A stretch of DNA of 64,000 nt from Tachypleus tridentatus (Eukaryota > Arthropoda > Merostomata > Xiphosura > Limulidae): assembly GCF_004210375.1 (NCBI RefSeq), contig NC_134834.1:91888170-91952169 (forward strand), read 5' to 3'. How positions within the stretch are numbered: position 1 is the stretch's first letter; every line of letters starts with the position of its first letter. Below, piece by piece: positions 46,466-57,648 of this stretch. A program made the position numbers and the translations under genes. The notes under the pieces were generated by a model. It did no database searches, was not told where the DNA came from, and saw only the letters and a list, made by a program, of their open reading frames with translations.

Positions 46466-47500
46466 CTGAAAGTAGCAGTACACTGTCAGCCGAGACGTAG
46501 AATATAATCCATTTGGTAATTATTATCTATTTAAAAAATAATTAATTAATTTGGTTAATATGAGCGGACTAAATATTATAACTAATTTTGTCTTATTTTG
46601 TTGCACTGATTTGAAAAAATTAAAAATTTTTACAGCGAAACATATTTCTGCATTTGGCAACGAATTTGTGTCACAATTTCATACCCAAATAATTAACTCT
46701 TTCTTGTATAATTAGTGCTGTTTTGTATTACTATCTGAATGGAGAATTCATTTAAAATCCTAGTATCTAACTCGATGCTTTTGTTGTCCTAGTCTGAAGT
46801 TTGAAAAGACGAAGCAATGAAAGTATAAAATGAGTTGTGTGGGTGAAAATAAGTTTCTTTTGTAAAGCATAAATAAAATACAACAGTTCATGTTTTTCTA
46901 TTTTACATAGAACATCTGTTAGTTTGTTTACATGAATAATTACCGTATGAGCTTTAGATATAATTTTTTTCTAAATTACAGTAAAAAGCAGCCATTGTTA
47001 TGTTTACTAAAGCAATTTTATGAATGTTAACGTAGTAAAAGTGTACTTTCAAAACCCCAATAAATGGAACACGAGAAACTGAAATCCATAAAGTAATGAG
47101 ATATCTGAAAACTGTCTGTGATTTCTTTGTTTGTTTTTCAGATAAAAAACTATCGAACACTTCAATTTCAAACTACTACGAAATCCAGAAACTACAATTC
47201 TTATACATTTCTATCTTATTTCTTTTGTGGAAATTTTCAGTTTCCTGTCAGACAAAACAAAATTAACATTATTTTCCTCGCTTGTTTTCCGATTTTGTTG
47301 TAGAATTTCACATCCACCATTTTCTTTGAGACAAACTTGCTGCAGATACGAAACTTTAATTAGGAAAAGAAAAAGCAACAACACAAATACAGATATTATT
47401 AAAATATATTTTTTTTCTTTGCTTACGCCAAAGCTTATTGATACTAAGTATATTCAAATGGTTAATTGTCACTTGTGATAACTTATAGTTTTTTCTTCTA
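46466..47500. other. AT-rich sequence upstream of candidate exon
   Basis: If the 46.4-kb exon is real this is intron. No further exon, RNA gene or repeat was recognised; open frames at 47118-47478 are AT-driven. Confidence 0.4.
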
Positions 47501-47714
47501 GCTTGTTGCAGGTTTGTTTGTTTTGTATTTCGCACGAGGGCTACACGAGGGCTATCTGTGCTAGCCGTACCTAATTTGACAACTCTTAGGGTATTATTTT
47601 ACCAACGAATAGTCACTTTATAACACCCCCACGGCTGAAAGGGCGAGCATATTTGGTGTGACGGGGATTTGAGCCTCCGACCCTCGGAGTCTTAACCGGG
47701 TCGCTTGTTGCAGG
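47501..47714 (-). mobile_element. Internally deleted SINE-1 with target duplication
   Basis: Element 47513-47702 in reverse with perfect 12-bp duplication GCTTGTTGCAGG (47501-47512 and 47703-47714). Internal block from gcagtgtaagac to caccgcc is deleted, and the head is trimmed after the anticodon arm. Confidence 0.96.
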
Positions 47715-48354
47715 AGTAGCTTTCTTGAAATATTTTTTATGTTTTTCACACATATTTATCTTTTTATTATATTTTCATATTATCAAGTTTATCCTACTAA
47801 ACCTTTTGTTTTTCTCGATCAGGAATAAGTGACTGTTAACACACCCCCTAATGTTGTGTAAAGTTTCGCAACACACTGTAGTTCCTGATATAACATTTTA
47901 AAGTCAACTGAAGGCTAAAATAATATAATTAATTACGGTATAGCCAGTTATATCTCCCAGCTGAATTTCTTAAACTACCGCCATGGATTACAAAAGAAAC
48001 ACGACGGTTAAGATAAAATACACAGTAGGAAACTAAAGTGAGTTGTCCGTTCTATGTTACATTACAAGGTGGTTTACCCATCGGTTATTTTTATGTTAAT
48101 GTTAACAAAAGAACCTAAATAACAACACAGCTCGGAAACTTCTTATATTTGTTACGAATACTTTATTCCTCACTATCAAGCGTATCTAAGTGAGCGTTAG
48201 AACTGGAGATCGAACGATATACTTATTGGTGTAATATGACCAATAAGAAATCTCTTCAACTTGCTTTACGACTTTGTTAACGTTCTAGAACATACAAACA
48301 TAAAAACAGAATGAACAAAGAATAAACAAATACGATTAGAAGATCGGAAATCCA
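47715..48354. other. AT-rich sequence, nothing recognised
   Basis: No supported feature. Confidence 0.5.
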
Positions 48355-48545
48355 AATAGTAGAACAAACTTAGTAGAACAACTAGTAGAACAAACTTGGT
48401 TGAACAATTAGTAGAACAAACTTAGTAGAACAATTAGTAGAATGAACGTAGTAGAACAATTAGTAGAATGAACGTAGTAGAACAATTAGTAGAACAAACG
48501 TAGTTGAACAATTAGTAGAACAAACTTAGTAGAACAAACTTGAGA
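48355..48545. repeat. 26-bp minisatellite (13-bp subunit), about 7 copies
   Basis: Units read GTAGTAGAACAATTAGTAGA plus ATGAAC or ACAAAC. aatgaac recurs at 48441 and 48467. Half-units (gtagaacaa, ttagtagaa) show a 13-bp ancestor. Confidence 0.9.
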
Positions 48546-49109
48546 AACCTAATTAATTAATTAATTTGACTCGTAGAAACCATAAACTTGTAAAGAAATT
48601 AAGATTGAGAAAACTTCATATCGCAAGTGATATTACTTATTTTGATAATTTAGAACCAAGTAAATTAGCATTAATCAGATTTTATAAAATGGAATTGCAT
48701 ACGAAAGCTTTACAATCACTCAGGAATATATTGGTGTAAACATAATGACGTATTGCGTGCCTAAAACAACGAACAAACTCATTCATACACTTATTTCTTA
48801 GATTTCCTGACGTCTGACACAAAACCACATTCGATTCGTAAATTTTCGTTCGACATTTTTACCGTTTAAACTTGTTAATTTTTTAAATCGGTTTAAAATT
48901 TTGAGTGAAAAGTTCAGGAACATTCACACTGTTGCAGATCAAAATACTGGTAATAGTAGTAACTTTTCACATTGCCCACGAAACATAACAGTTACTCCAT
49001 GGTAACATTCCTTGTCGGCCAAGTACAGAATCTTTAACATAAAATATTTCAAAGTGAAATTAGAGTTTGCGCTAGAACAATGAAAATCAAGGAAGAAGAT
49101 GTTTATTAA
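48546..49109. other. AT-rich sequence, nothing recognised
   Basis: No supported feature. Confidence 0.5.
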
Positions 49110-49255
49110 ATATTTATAAAGGGTTGGTGTGTTTTCGTGTAGCAAAGCCACATTGGGCTATCTGCTGAGTCCACCGAGGGGAATCGAACCCCTGATTTTA
49201 GCGTTGTAAATCCGAAAACCTACCGCTGTACCAGCGTAAGACATATTTATAAAGG
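49110..49255 (-). mobile_element. SINE-2 copy with target duplication
   Basis: Element 49123-49242 in reverse. ATATTTATAAAGG is perfect at 49110-49122 and 49243-49255. Head gctgtaccagcgtaag has lost part of the C-run. Confidence 0.96.
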
Positions 49256-49323
49256 AACAAAGTTTATTTGTTTCACGTTCTATACGTACGTACTCGAAAA
49301 TAGTTATAAAACATTTCTCACTG

Positions 49324-49600
49324 GGATCGGCATGGCCAGGTGGTTAAGGCACTCGACACGTAATCTGAGGGTCGCGGGTTCAAATCCCCGTCACACCAAA
49401 CATGCTCGCCTTTTCAGCCGTGGGGGCTTTATAATGTGACGATCAATCCCACTATTTGTTGGTAAAAGAGTAGGACAAGAGTTGGCGGGGGATAGTGATG
49501 GCTATCTGCATTTTCTCTAGTCTTATACTGCTAGGTTATGGACGGCTAGCGAAGATAGCACTCGTGTAGCTTTGCGCGAAGTTCAAAACAAATCACATCA
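49324..49600 (+). mobile_element. SINE-1 copy
   Basis: Forward, full length: ggatcggcatggccaggtgg, box B GGGTTCAAATCCCC. TCTCACT at 49316-49322 and 49603-49609 may be a short target duplication. It sits about 70 bp after the SINE-2 at 49123. Confidence 0.93.
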
Positions 49601-49689
49601 TCTCTCACTAAGTTGAAAACAGTTACTGATTAAAATCAAATTAAAACTGATTTAGACATTCTTTGTGCTTTCAGTCTATAGAGTATCTA

Positions 49690-50335
49690 ATCAAAAACAC
49701 CTTACGCGTGAAAATAAGCCCTAAAATGACTGAGGGTACGATTTAAAAGAATATAATCAAAACTGAGGCCAAACTGTTAGCTACACTTATAGGATTGATG
49801 AGAGCTTTAAAGAAAATATTCATATTACTCACACTAGGCCTAATATTTTCTTCAACATTGGGCATAATGGTGGTTAAAAGAAAATATACTGCTTATTTAA
49901 CTAATGGATGAATGGGATGGAACTGAAGCACCTTTTGGAAGCTATCCTATGGTCCACCATCTGGGCCGTCAAGAGTTACATGACACTCATCTGTAAACAA
50001 AACTTCTTGGAAATTAGTGTTTATAGGCTGGCGAGTTCATGAAAGTCGCTGGATTTTATGCCTGGCCCCCAATGGTAGTTGAATTATAGGCTTAACACAT
50101 TTTGCAGCATTCCGTAAGAACTTAAATCATGATGATTTTGGAACATCTGGAGCCCCAGCCTTCTGAAATATTTCTCTACTCAATGAAAGAGACTTCTTCA
50201 TAGTTATTTGCTTGATGCTGAAAAGTCGGTGTCTTGAAATAACCCATTCCTCTTAATAATGCAGTTTGTCGTGGGGTTATTTTTGCTGCACGACGCATTA
50301 TCTGTGTTTTGATTCACTATCCAGTTTCCTTAATA
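49690..50335 (-). pseudogene. Tc3-like transposon relic with part of a transposase
   Basis: The left end TAATCAAAAACACC (49688-49701) and sub-terminal segments (aatcaaaact, gttagctacacttatag) match the foldback element at 21.6 kb. From about 49918 the minus strand encodes transposase pieces. In translation order: FLRNAAKCVKPIIQLPLGA, then FTDECHVTLDGPDGG, where FTDE carries the first catalytic aspartate. Upstream pieces (NPTTNCIIKRNGLFQDT) match the DNA-binding half. Stops and frameshifts are present and the remaining catalytic residues and right terminus are missing. Confidence 0.75.
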
Positions 50336-50657
50336 AAGGCAATAATGTATTATTAGTTAATGTGTTACACTATCTCTTATTAACGTAGGACAACTAAATA
50401 AGATGTCAAAAAGTAGAAAACTCACTAAACTTATACTAACACTGCTTCGCACATTATGTGATCTTATTCAAGCTATCTTTAACTGTTAAACTGTTAATAA
50501 TCTATTGGGTAATTTTGTTACGTCATCTAAAAGTAACGCTAACTTCACTATTCAAAAACAAAAACTGCCCAAGCTGTTGACACAGACTCAGCACAGGTTT
50601 AAAAAATAAGTGAGAAACAGGAAACATACGTAGTACAACATCGGATAAGAAACTTGA
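50336..50657. other. AT-rich sequence between Tc3 relic and minisatellite
   Basis: Nothing recognised. The lost right half of the Tc3-like element may be decayed here. Confidence 0.4.
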
Positions 50658-51235
50658 TATGGCTAATCACGATAAGTCTATTCGCAATAGGTCTAATTAT
50701 GATAGACCTAATAATGATAGTTCTATTCACAGTAGGTCTGATCATGATAGATCTAATTACAATAGGCCTATTCATAGTATGTCTTATCATGATAGGTTTA
50801 ATCACGATAGGTCTATTCGCAATAGGTCTAATTGTGATAGGTCTAATTACGATAGATCTATTCATAATATGTCTTGTCATGACAGGTCTATTCATGATAG
50901 GTCTAATCATGAAAGGTCTATTCACAATATGTCTTATCATGATATGTCTGATTACGATAGATCTATTCACAACATGCCTTATCATGATAGGTCTAATTAC
51001 GATAGATCTATTCACAATATGTCTTATCAAGATAGGTCTAATTACGATAGATCTATTCACAATATGTCTTGTCAAGATAGGTCTAATTACGATAGATCTA
51101 TTCACAATATGTCTTGTCAAGATAGGTCTAATTACGATAGATCTATTCACAATATGTCTTGTCATGATAGGTCTAATTATGATAGATCTATTCACAATAT
51201 GTCTTATAATGATAGGTCTAATCACGATAGAGGAC
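50658..51235. repeat. 15-bp minisatellite organised as 45-bp units
   Basis: Basic unit GATAGGTCTAATTAC and variants. Three variants alternate to give a 45-bp unit (gataggtctaattac, gatagatctattcac, aatatgtcttgtcaa). Exact 45-bp copies start at 51001, 51046, 51091, 51136 and 51181. The left half is more diverged, so homogenisation is strongest at the right. Both unit lengths are multiples of three, which keeps reading frames open. Confidence 0.97.
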
Positions 51236-51429
51236 ATTTTAATACATCATCTTCTCCCTACAAGTATGATAAATCTAATTTAAAATGTATCCAATCTATG
51301 ATATTTGCCAACAAAATTGGCATACACAGTTTTTTTCATTATACAAATACAGAAACAATAGTACAATTTGTAATAATAGATAATACAAATAATGATTCAC
51401 ATACAAACAGTACTGAGTTTTCTGTCTGA
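50659..51429 (+). CDS. Possible repeat protein frame, doubtful
   Basis: 256 codons from ATG 50659 to a stop at 51427-51429. Residues 1-192 are pentapeptide-like repeats (DRSNY, DRSIH, NMSCQ) rich in Asp, Arg, Ser, Asn and His. Residues 193-256 are non-repetitive (begin GHFNTSSSPYKY). No signal peptide or known domain is seen. Two other frames through the same DNA are also open for more than 200 codons: one on the plus strand with a hydrophobic product (MIGLITIDLF type), one on the minus strand. Triple openness is what a stop-free 15-bp repeat predicts, so coding is not shown. The only hint in favour is the extra 64 open codons beyond the array. Confidence 0.2.
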   Translation: MANHDKSIRNRSNYDRPNNDSSIHSRSDHDRSNYNRPIHSMSYHDRFNHDRSIRNRSNCDRSNYDRSIHNMSCHDRSIHDRSNHERSIHNMSYHDMSDYDRSIHNMPYHDRSNYDRSIHNMSYQDRSNYDRSIHNMSCQDRSNYDRSIHNMSCQDRSNYDRSIHNMSCHDRSNYDRSIHNMSYNDRSNHDRGHFNTSSSPYKYDKSNLKCIQSMIFANKIGIHSFFHYTNTETIVQFVIIDNTNNDSHTNSTEFSV

Positions 51430-52091
51430 TTGGGAACTTCCTTGGTATTATATCGAGGGTTCACGATAAGCGAATTAATATCGAATTGATGTAGATATAA
51501 TTCACTGAACAGGAAGCTAGTTAGATATTCGCTGATTACACGTGAGTTTTCCACAGCTGAAGCTATATAATGTGTTCGTAAAAAATACTAACATTCGATG
51601 TTAATCAGCTGAAATTAAACGGTTTATAATGTTTGAAATTTATAAACTTTCCTGGTCAAATATCTGAAGTTTCCTTATCAATAGCGTTAATAACAATTAT
51701 AGTTTCCGAGATTTATAGTATACTAACTATTGCAATATAATAATATATACTGTCTCTTCGTGCGTCACTTTGGTTAACTATATAAACATGACGCGAGTTT
51801 CTAGAAAATTCAGCTTGCACAACAATACACTAGCATTGTCAATTTTTACACTTGAGAATCTTCTACAACTTTAGAGAATTGACGAGAAATTCGCAGTACA
51901 GATTCAACAGTATAAATTATGTACATTTCTAAATACAAATTTAACATAAACAAACCTCGATATTAAAATAAATATATAATAGTAAGTCTGTCACAGGAGT
52001 GAAATATATTATAGCTTTAGAATTCAGACTTATGAAGTGAAACATATTATTCTAGTTTAGTGTTAAATATTGTTTTTTTTTAGAGCACACA
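51240..52091. other. AT-rich sequence, nothing recognised
   Basis: No supported gene apart from the frame extension noted at 51236-51429. Confidence 0.45.
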
Positions 52092-52371
52092 CTTATAATA
52101 AAGACCTTGCATGACCAAATGGTTAAAACGCTCGACTCGTAATCTGAGGGTCGCAAACTCGGATCCTCGTCACACCAAACATACTCGTCCTTTCAGCAGT
52201 GGGGGCGTTATAATGTTATAGTCAATTCCACTATTTGCTGGAAAAAATAGCCCAAGAGTTGATGATCAGTGATGGTCATTAGCTTCTTTTCCTCTCGTCT
52301 CATAATGTTAAATTAGGAACGGCTGGTGCATATAGCTTTGCACGAAATTAAACAAACAAACTTACAATAAA
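52092..52371 (+). mobile_element. SINE-1 copy with target duplication
   Basis: Element 52103-52360, forward, diverged. CTTATAATAAA (52092-52102) and CTTACAATAAA (52361-52371) flank it. The 3' core is shortened (catatagctttgcacg). Confidence 0.93.
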
Positions 52372-52590
52372 ACCATTCAGAGCTACAGTTATAAAGTGTG
52401 TATGTGTGTGTGTTTTGTTAGAAGAGTAATTGGAAAGACTTTCCCAGTATTTCATACATTTGTCTGGTACGGTTATGATTTTCTTTTTCTGAATGGCAAT
52501 TTGAAAGTTTGGATGTAATATTCAGTTCGTTAATCCAATATCAAAACTAGAGTGGATAATTTCTCTAATTATTTCCCTTTTATGACTTCT

Positions 52591-52892
52591 ATCTTCCCCT
52601 AGGCCAGGCATAACCAGGTGGGTTAAGGCGTTCGACTCGTAATCTGAGGGTCGCGGGTTCGAATCTCTGTCGCACCAAACATGTTCGCCCTTTCAGCCGT
52701 GGGGGCTTTATAATGTTACGGTCAATCCCACTATTTGTTGGTAAAAGAGTAGCCCAAGAGTTGGCAGTGGGTGGTGATTAATGGCTGCCTTCCCTTTAGC
52801 CTTACACTGCTAAATTAGGGACGGCTAGTGCAGATAGCCCTCTAGTAGCTTTGCGAGAAATTAAGAAACAAACAAACAAAATCTTCCCCTAG
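52591..52892 (+). mobile_element. SINE-1 copy with target duplication
   Basis: Element 52603-52880, forward, full length with (AAAC)n tail. ATCTTCCCCTAG is perfect at 52591-52602 and 52881-52892. Box B GGGTTCGAATCTC. Confidence 0.97.
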
Positions 52893-53179
52893 TCTAGGAA
52901 TTACTGTCACACCTGTATTTTTCTCGTAAGATAATAACCAAAATATCATCTTTGGTGTCAGGGTTAAACTACTGCAAACCCAATAACACTGGACCGTAAT
53001 TAGTTTTCACATTTCACGTGCATGCCCAGTTCACCCCTGAAAGAAGAAAGCTATTTAAGGAAGACTCTAAACCATTTGATGCAAATCAAATACGTCAATC
53101 TACTAAACAATCTAAACTCAGAAGAAGAAATCTAATGACCAATGGATAGCCAACTTTTAGCCTACATAACATAATATTT

Positions 53180-53760
53180 AGGGGCAACAGCGAACCTGTT
53201 GATCCATTTCGGATGTCCATCCTCTAAGTCAAACTGAAACTATTAAAAAAAACAAAATATCATTCGTGTTTCTATCAGACTTTCTTTTAAACTCATTCAA
53301 ATTTACTGCCTCCACAACATTCGAAGGCAACCTATCCCATATGTCAACCAGCCTATTTAAAAAATAAAATTGTCTTAGTTGAAGATAGTTTTACCTTGCC
53401 TTAATCTACGATTATATCCCCTAGTCCTGTAATTCTCGCTGTTAAGTATAAAAAATACTGATGCATCAACATTAGCTCTTTCTTTTACAATATTAAATAT
53501 TTCAATCAGATCATCTTTAACTCTTATTTTCAAGAGAAAACAATTTTAAGAATCTTAATCACTCCTCATATAACACCCCCTCCATCTCAGGTACCATTTT
53601 AGTAACCTTCCTCTAAACCCTTTCCAATAATTCAACGTCTTACCTAAAAATCAGAAGCCCAAGACTAAACACATTACTCCAAGTGTGACCTAACCAGTGA
53701 CATACGCAATGAAATTACAACCTTTTCAGACTTGTATAAAAGTTTAAATTGGGTCATGAT
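53180..53760 (-). pseudogene. LINE (non-LTR) reverse transcriptase C-terminal relic, copy 1
   Basis: Minus-strand translation in pieces gives SLVRSHLE, DLIEIFNIVKERANVD, FFILNSENYRTRGYN, and RLVDIWDRLPSNVVEAVN. This is the region after the RT palm that ends many CR1/L2/Jockey-type ORF2 proteins. Stops and shifts separate the pieces. The 3' side (53180-53260) continues as LEDGHPKWIN. The RT catalytic core is absent. The same family occurs at 55.6 kb. Confidence 0.75.
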
Positions 53761-54840
53761 AAACTGAAACTTAGTATCATTTTAGTAATTTGAAAAACAG
53801 TAAAAAAATGCTTCATATGCAGCTTCTGCATTGTAAATATTGTTATCTTTACGGGAGAGAAATGTAATGCAAATTCCAGATGAGAAAATATACTTAAATT
53901 GTAAATTCCAATCGTAGGAAAACCAGTTGAGTTATAACAAAATCTCTTTCCATCACAATAATGCCCAACATGTGAAATGACTTTATGCAATTACATTTGA
54001 CTGGTTTATTTAAGCTAAAAAAACATGTCTCTATGACTTTTAACCAGAACTGATATTAATATTAGTAAATAATTTTTGACAGTTGATTTGAGAGAAAAAG
54101 AGACTTTTTTATTTTTTTCTTTCGACGTATATAACTTCATTTATTTTTAGCTTATTTGACTCTACGGCATTTGTATCGATCGTAGAGAAGTACAAGCAGT
54201 GAAGACGATACTAATGAAATTTTGATGCCAATTTAGGACAAGGAGATGTATATATCTCACTTCCCGAATATGGAACATCTGCTGATATTATAACTTTCTA
54301 GTAATATCCCTGACTGGAAGGTAATAGAGAAGCTAAGTATAATAATTTATTGTATGATGTTCTTAGTACAAAACATACATATTTATTATAATATAAGGGG
54401 AGAATATATATAAGTTATGTATTTAGTGCCAAAATACTTGGGAGTTTTATTAGCTGCTTGGGTCCGATAATAAAGAAGCGCTACTAATAAAATAACTATA
54501 TTATATATTGTATTAGAAATCCACATCAGGAAGTCTACTTGTTGGCTTATGAAGCAAAAGAGACATCTAATCAAATTTGTTGGTCAGCTGGGAACGGTTC
54601 ATCAGTGTTAGCTGAGAGTGCTTCCAATCAAATAGCTGCCTTTGGAAAGCTAAAATTCTTAACAGTTGAATAAAAAGACAGTTGTTGACCAGACGTTTAG
54701 TTTGAGTGATGGTCTTCTCGTCTGTAACTGCCAAGAGTGAAAACTGAGAATCTCTATTAAAGAATAATGTAATGAAACACAATTAATAGTTTCGTTTTGA
54801 GTTTGCTTAAAGATTTTAGTGAGAACTAAATTGAATCATA
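53761..54840. other. AT-rich sequence, nothing recognised
   Basis: Short open frames without motifs. Confidence 0.5.
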
Positions 54841-54929
54841 CGTCTAAATGTATTCAATCAAATACTGACCTTAACCTGACACAAAAAATGGAAAAATTTA
54901 CCCAAAATGCTATTAAAATAAAACTATTA

Positions 54930-55220
54930 AATTTAACCTTTACAAGTTTTTGCATACAAACCAACCTATAACACCAAAAACCTACGGTTTACCGAAAGTC
55001 TATAAAAAATCAGTGACCTTACGCCCAATTATGTTTTCTTGTAGCTCTTTTAAACTGTCTCTCAGTAGGACAAGGGTACGTTAAGAGAGTTACAACGTTA
55101 AAATCAGGATTGGATTCATGCTATGGACACAACAGATAGGCCCGATAAGGTTTTGCTACAAAACTCTTTAAACTATAACTTTGGTAAACACTTCAACTGA
55201 ATCTTGGAACCGTATGGTTC
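54930..55220 (+). pseudogene. Penelope-like reverse transcriptase piece, split by a SINE-2
   Basis: The plus strand around 54950-55040 reads LYKFLHTN, then PKTYGLPKVYKKSVTLRPI, a conserved signature of Penelope-like RTs (usual form xxxYGLPKxHKxxxPLRPI). After SCSSFKL the frame is interrupted by a SINE-2. It seems to resume downstream as YNFGKHFN, in line with the usual SPTYxLAKYL segment. The RT catalytic aspartates are not found, so only a fragment remains. Confidence 0.65.
55029..55172 (+). mobile_element. SINE-2-like copy inserted in Penelope-like RT
   Basis: Body about 55048-55160: gtaggacaagggtacg, acaacgttaaaatcagg, acaacagataggcccgataa. CTCTTTTAAACT before and CTCTTTAAACT after look like a target duplication with one indel. 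Confidence 0.65.
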
Positions 55221-55639
55221 CAAAATAAATACACAATTAAAAAACATTTCGTACTTCTTACAGTATTTATACACGTTGGACAGTAATGTCATGAGGCAAT
55301 ATAACTTTACTGCAAAAATTATTTCACGAGACCCTAAAAAGAAACATCAACACAGAACACTTGCTTTTAATACAGATATTCATACTTCCTTCTGTTATAT
55401 GGACTTGCCATGGGATATCCATTATCATATACTTTGGTCACTCTTTTCTTACATTGCACATACCAACATCCATAGTCACTTCCATATATAAACCTGCATT
55501 TTGGTTTAGAAATGTAAATGGGGTTTCTGTGGTTTCAACTTGTCAAGACGAACATACAAAATTCCCTCAACACATAAAAACAACCTTTACAAAGATAAAA
55601 GATCTTAGTAAGCTCTTATATCATTCATACAGTTATCAA

Positions 55640-56385
55640 GCTTTCTCACACTCATTTAAATTTACTTCCTCTACAATATCCAGACACACCTATTTCAAAG
55701 GTGTTAGAAAAATAAAACTGTCTTAGATGAAGATGATTCCTATTCTGTGTCTTCTACTCCTACTATTTTCACTGTTAAGTACGAAAAAAATCAAGCAACA
55801 ACAATATTAATTCCTCTTACAAGCTTAAACACCTCAATTAGACCTCCCTCTAAATCTCTTTTTTTTTTTTAAAGAGAAAACAGTTTTAGAGATCTCAACC
55901 TCTCTTCGTGTGACAACTCTTCCCTCCCAGGCACCATTCTAGTGACCCTCCTCTGAGCTTTTCTCATTAATTCAATATTTTTCTTAAGGTATGGAGCCGA
56001 AGATGATACACAATACCACAAATGTGACTTAACCAGTGATTTATACAATAAAAATTTAACCTCTTTAGGCAAGTATTCGGTATTTCTGTACATACAACCT
56101 AAAGTTATATTTGCCATACCACTAGCAATGGTACACTGCTTAGAGACTGATCAACCATAACATCAAGAACCCTTTCATGGCACTACTAAGGCTATTCCCA
56201 TTCAAATTATAATAATCCGCCAGCATTATCTTGCATTTATTATAGTTAAAACACATTTGCCACATATTTTCCTGACTTATTAAATGGTATAAATCCTTTT
56301 GTAAAGCAGCAGCATCCTCTTTAGAGCTAGTAAAACTCAAGACCTTAATATCATCTGCAAATCTAAGTAACATTAATCCAACTTA
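55640..56385 (-). pseudogene. LINE (non-LTR) reverse transcriptase relic, copy 2
   Basis: On the minus strand the RT palm motif FADD appears in LLRFADDIKVLSF (near 56350). It is followed by ALQKDLYHLI and MCFNYNKCKIM, a stop, a frame change and then GCMYRNTEYLPKEVKFLLYKSL, SHLWYCVSSSAPYLKKN, AQRRVTRMVPGREELSHEER. This is the palm/thumb and C-terminal part of a CR1/L2/Jockey-type ORF2. LINEs of this type reverse-transcribe their RNA at a nicked target. The copy is 5'-truncated before FADD and carries internal stops. It is the better preserved of two copies 2 kb apart. Confidence 0.88.
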
Positions 56386-56582
56386 ACTAAATTATATTTA
56401 AAACAAACCTCTGTTTTCTTCCATATATCCACTATTCCACCCAACTTTCTAACACATCCCGCATACCTATTTAATAAACTGTTAAACCTTGTTGAATGGT
56501 TTTGCAAAGCATGTTTTGTTTTAGCTGATCTTACACTAATGGGCCTATAATTATTTAAACAATTTGTATCACCTCCCTTGAT

Positions 56583-56707
56583 GTTGTTGTTGCTTTCGAA
56601 TAAAGCACAAAGCTAAACAATGGGTTATCTGTGCTCTGCTCATCACATGTATCGAAACCTGGTTTTTAGCGTTGTAAATACGCGTACATACAGCTGTGCC
56701 ACTGGGG
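56583..56707 (-). mobile_element. SINE-3 copy
   Basis: gttgttgttgctttcgaataaa tail at the left, gcacaaagctaaacaatggg, gtatcgaaacctggttttta, cagctgtgccactgggg at the right. Confidence 0.9.
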
Positions 56708-57522
56708 ACCACCTTCTATGAAAAGAGCAATTGCAGAAAACGATACGAAGTGACTCACGTATCCAATCCTTAACATCTTACAAACCCGTTCTGTATGTAT
56801 TTTATGACCCAGAAGTCCTATCATTTTTAAAACTTCCCAGTGTTTTCTCAATAATCTCAGAATTAATGCAGTTATTCGTTTATCAACTCTTCAGGATGTG
56901 GAATACTGCTTAACTCTTCATTAGGAAAGCTAATAATCCATCCATCTCATAATCATGAAATTATAGCCTGTCTTTATCATCTCTGAATGACTCTACCTCC
57001 ATTTTAACATTTTGTTTTCATTAAGGTATTTAAAGATACACATAATTTATTTAATGCATTAATTTCAGCAACCATTCATGTACATTGTTTGTTTTTTGTT
57101 TTGGTAAACGTTAAAGATCTTATCTTATTTATTTCATTTCCTTCTGACTAAACAAATAATTGAAAGTTAACGTTTGAAATGAAGAAAACGTGGTCTATTA
57201 TCCTTTATTTGCCAGTTAATTCTAATTAACTCTCACACAGAACAGTCTATAAATACAGATATGCTTGTATAAAAACAAATGTGAAAATACGTTGAATCAG
57301 TAATACAATCTACAATTAACATAAACATTTTCAAAAGTAGAATTTACCAAAGAAATTGAAGTCATCTGAAACATACTCTGTTCAGACTTTCTTAATTTGG
57401 TCAACTTCTATTAAACTGTTACTTTCCCATCTTTTTTTTTTTTTTTAAAGAAACAAACAAATCTAGTAACAATGATTCCAATATGTATTTTAAGTATGAA
57501 AGTAGTCTTATTCTTAAGATGT
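56708..57522. other. AT-rich sequence, nothing recognised
   Basis: A T-run lies near 57430-57445. No gene supported. Confidence 0.5.
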
Positions 57523-57648
57523 CTTCCAGACAGTGGTGGGATTAAAAAATTTCAACACCCCCATTTTGTACAATGAAATAAAATAAAAATGATTTACTGA
57601 AATAATTTATTTAGCTTTAAATATTTCCAAATCGCCACTTGATTATCA

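Noticed and set aside
50599-51237. 212-codon minus-strand frame and 209-codon second plus-strand frame
   Set aside because: Both are by-products of a stop-free 15-bp repeat.
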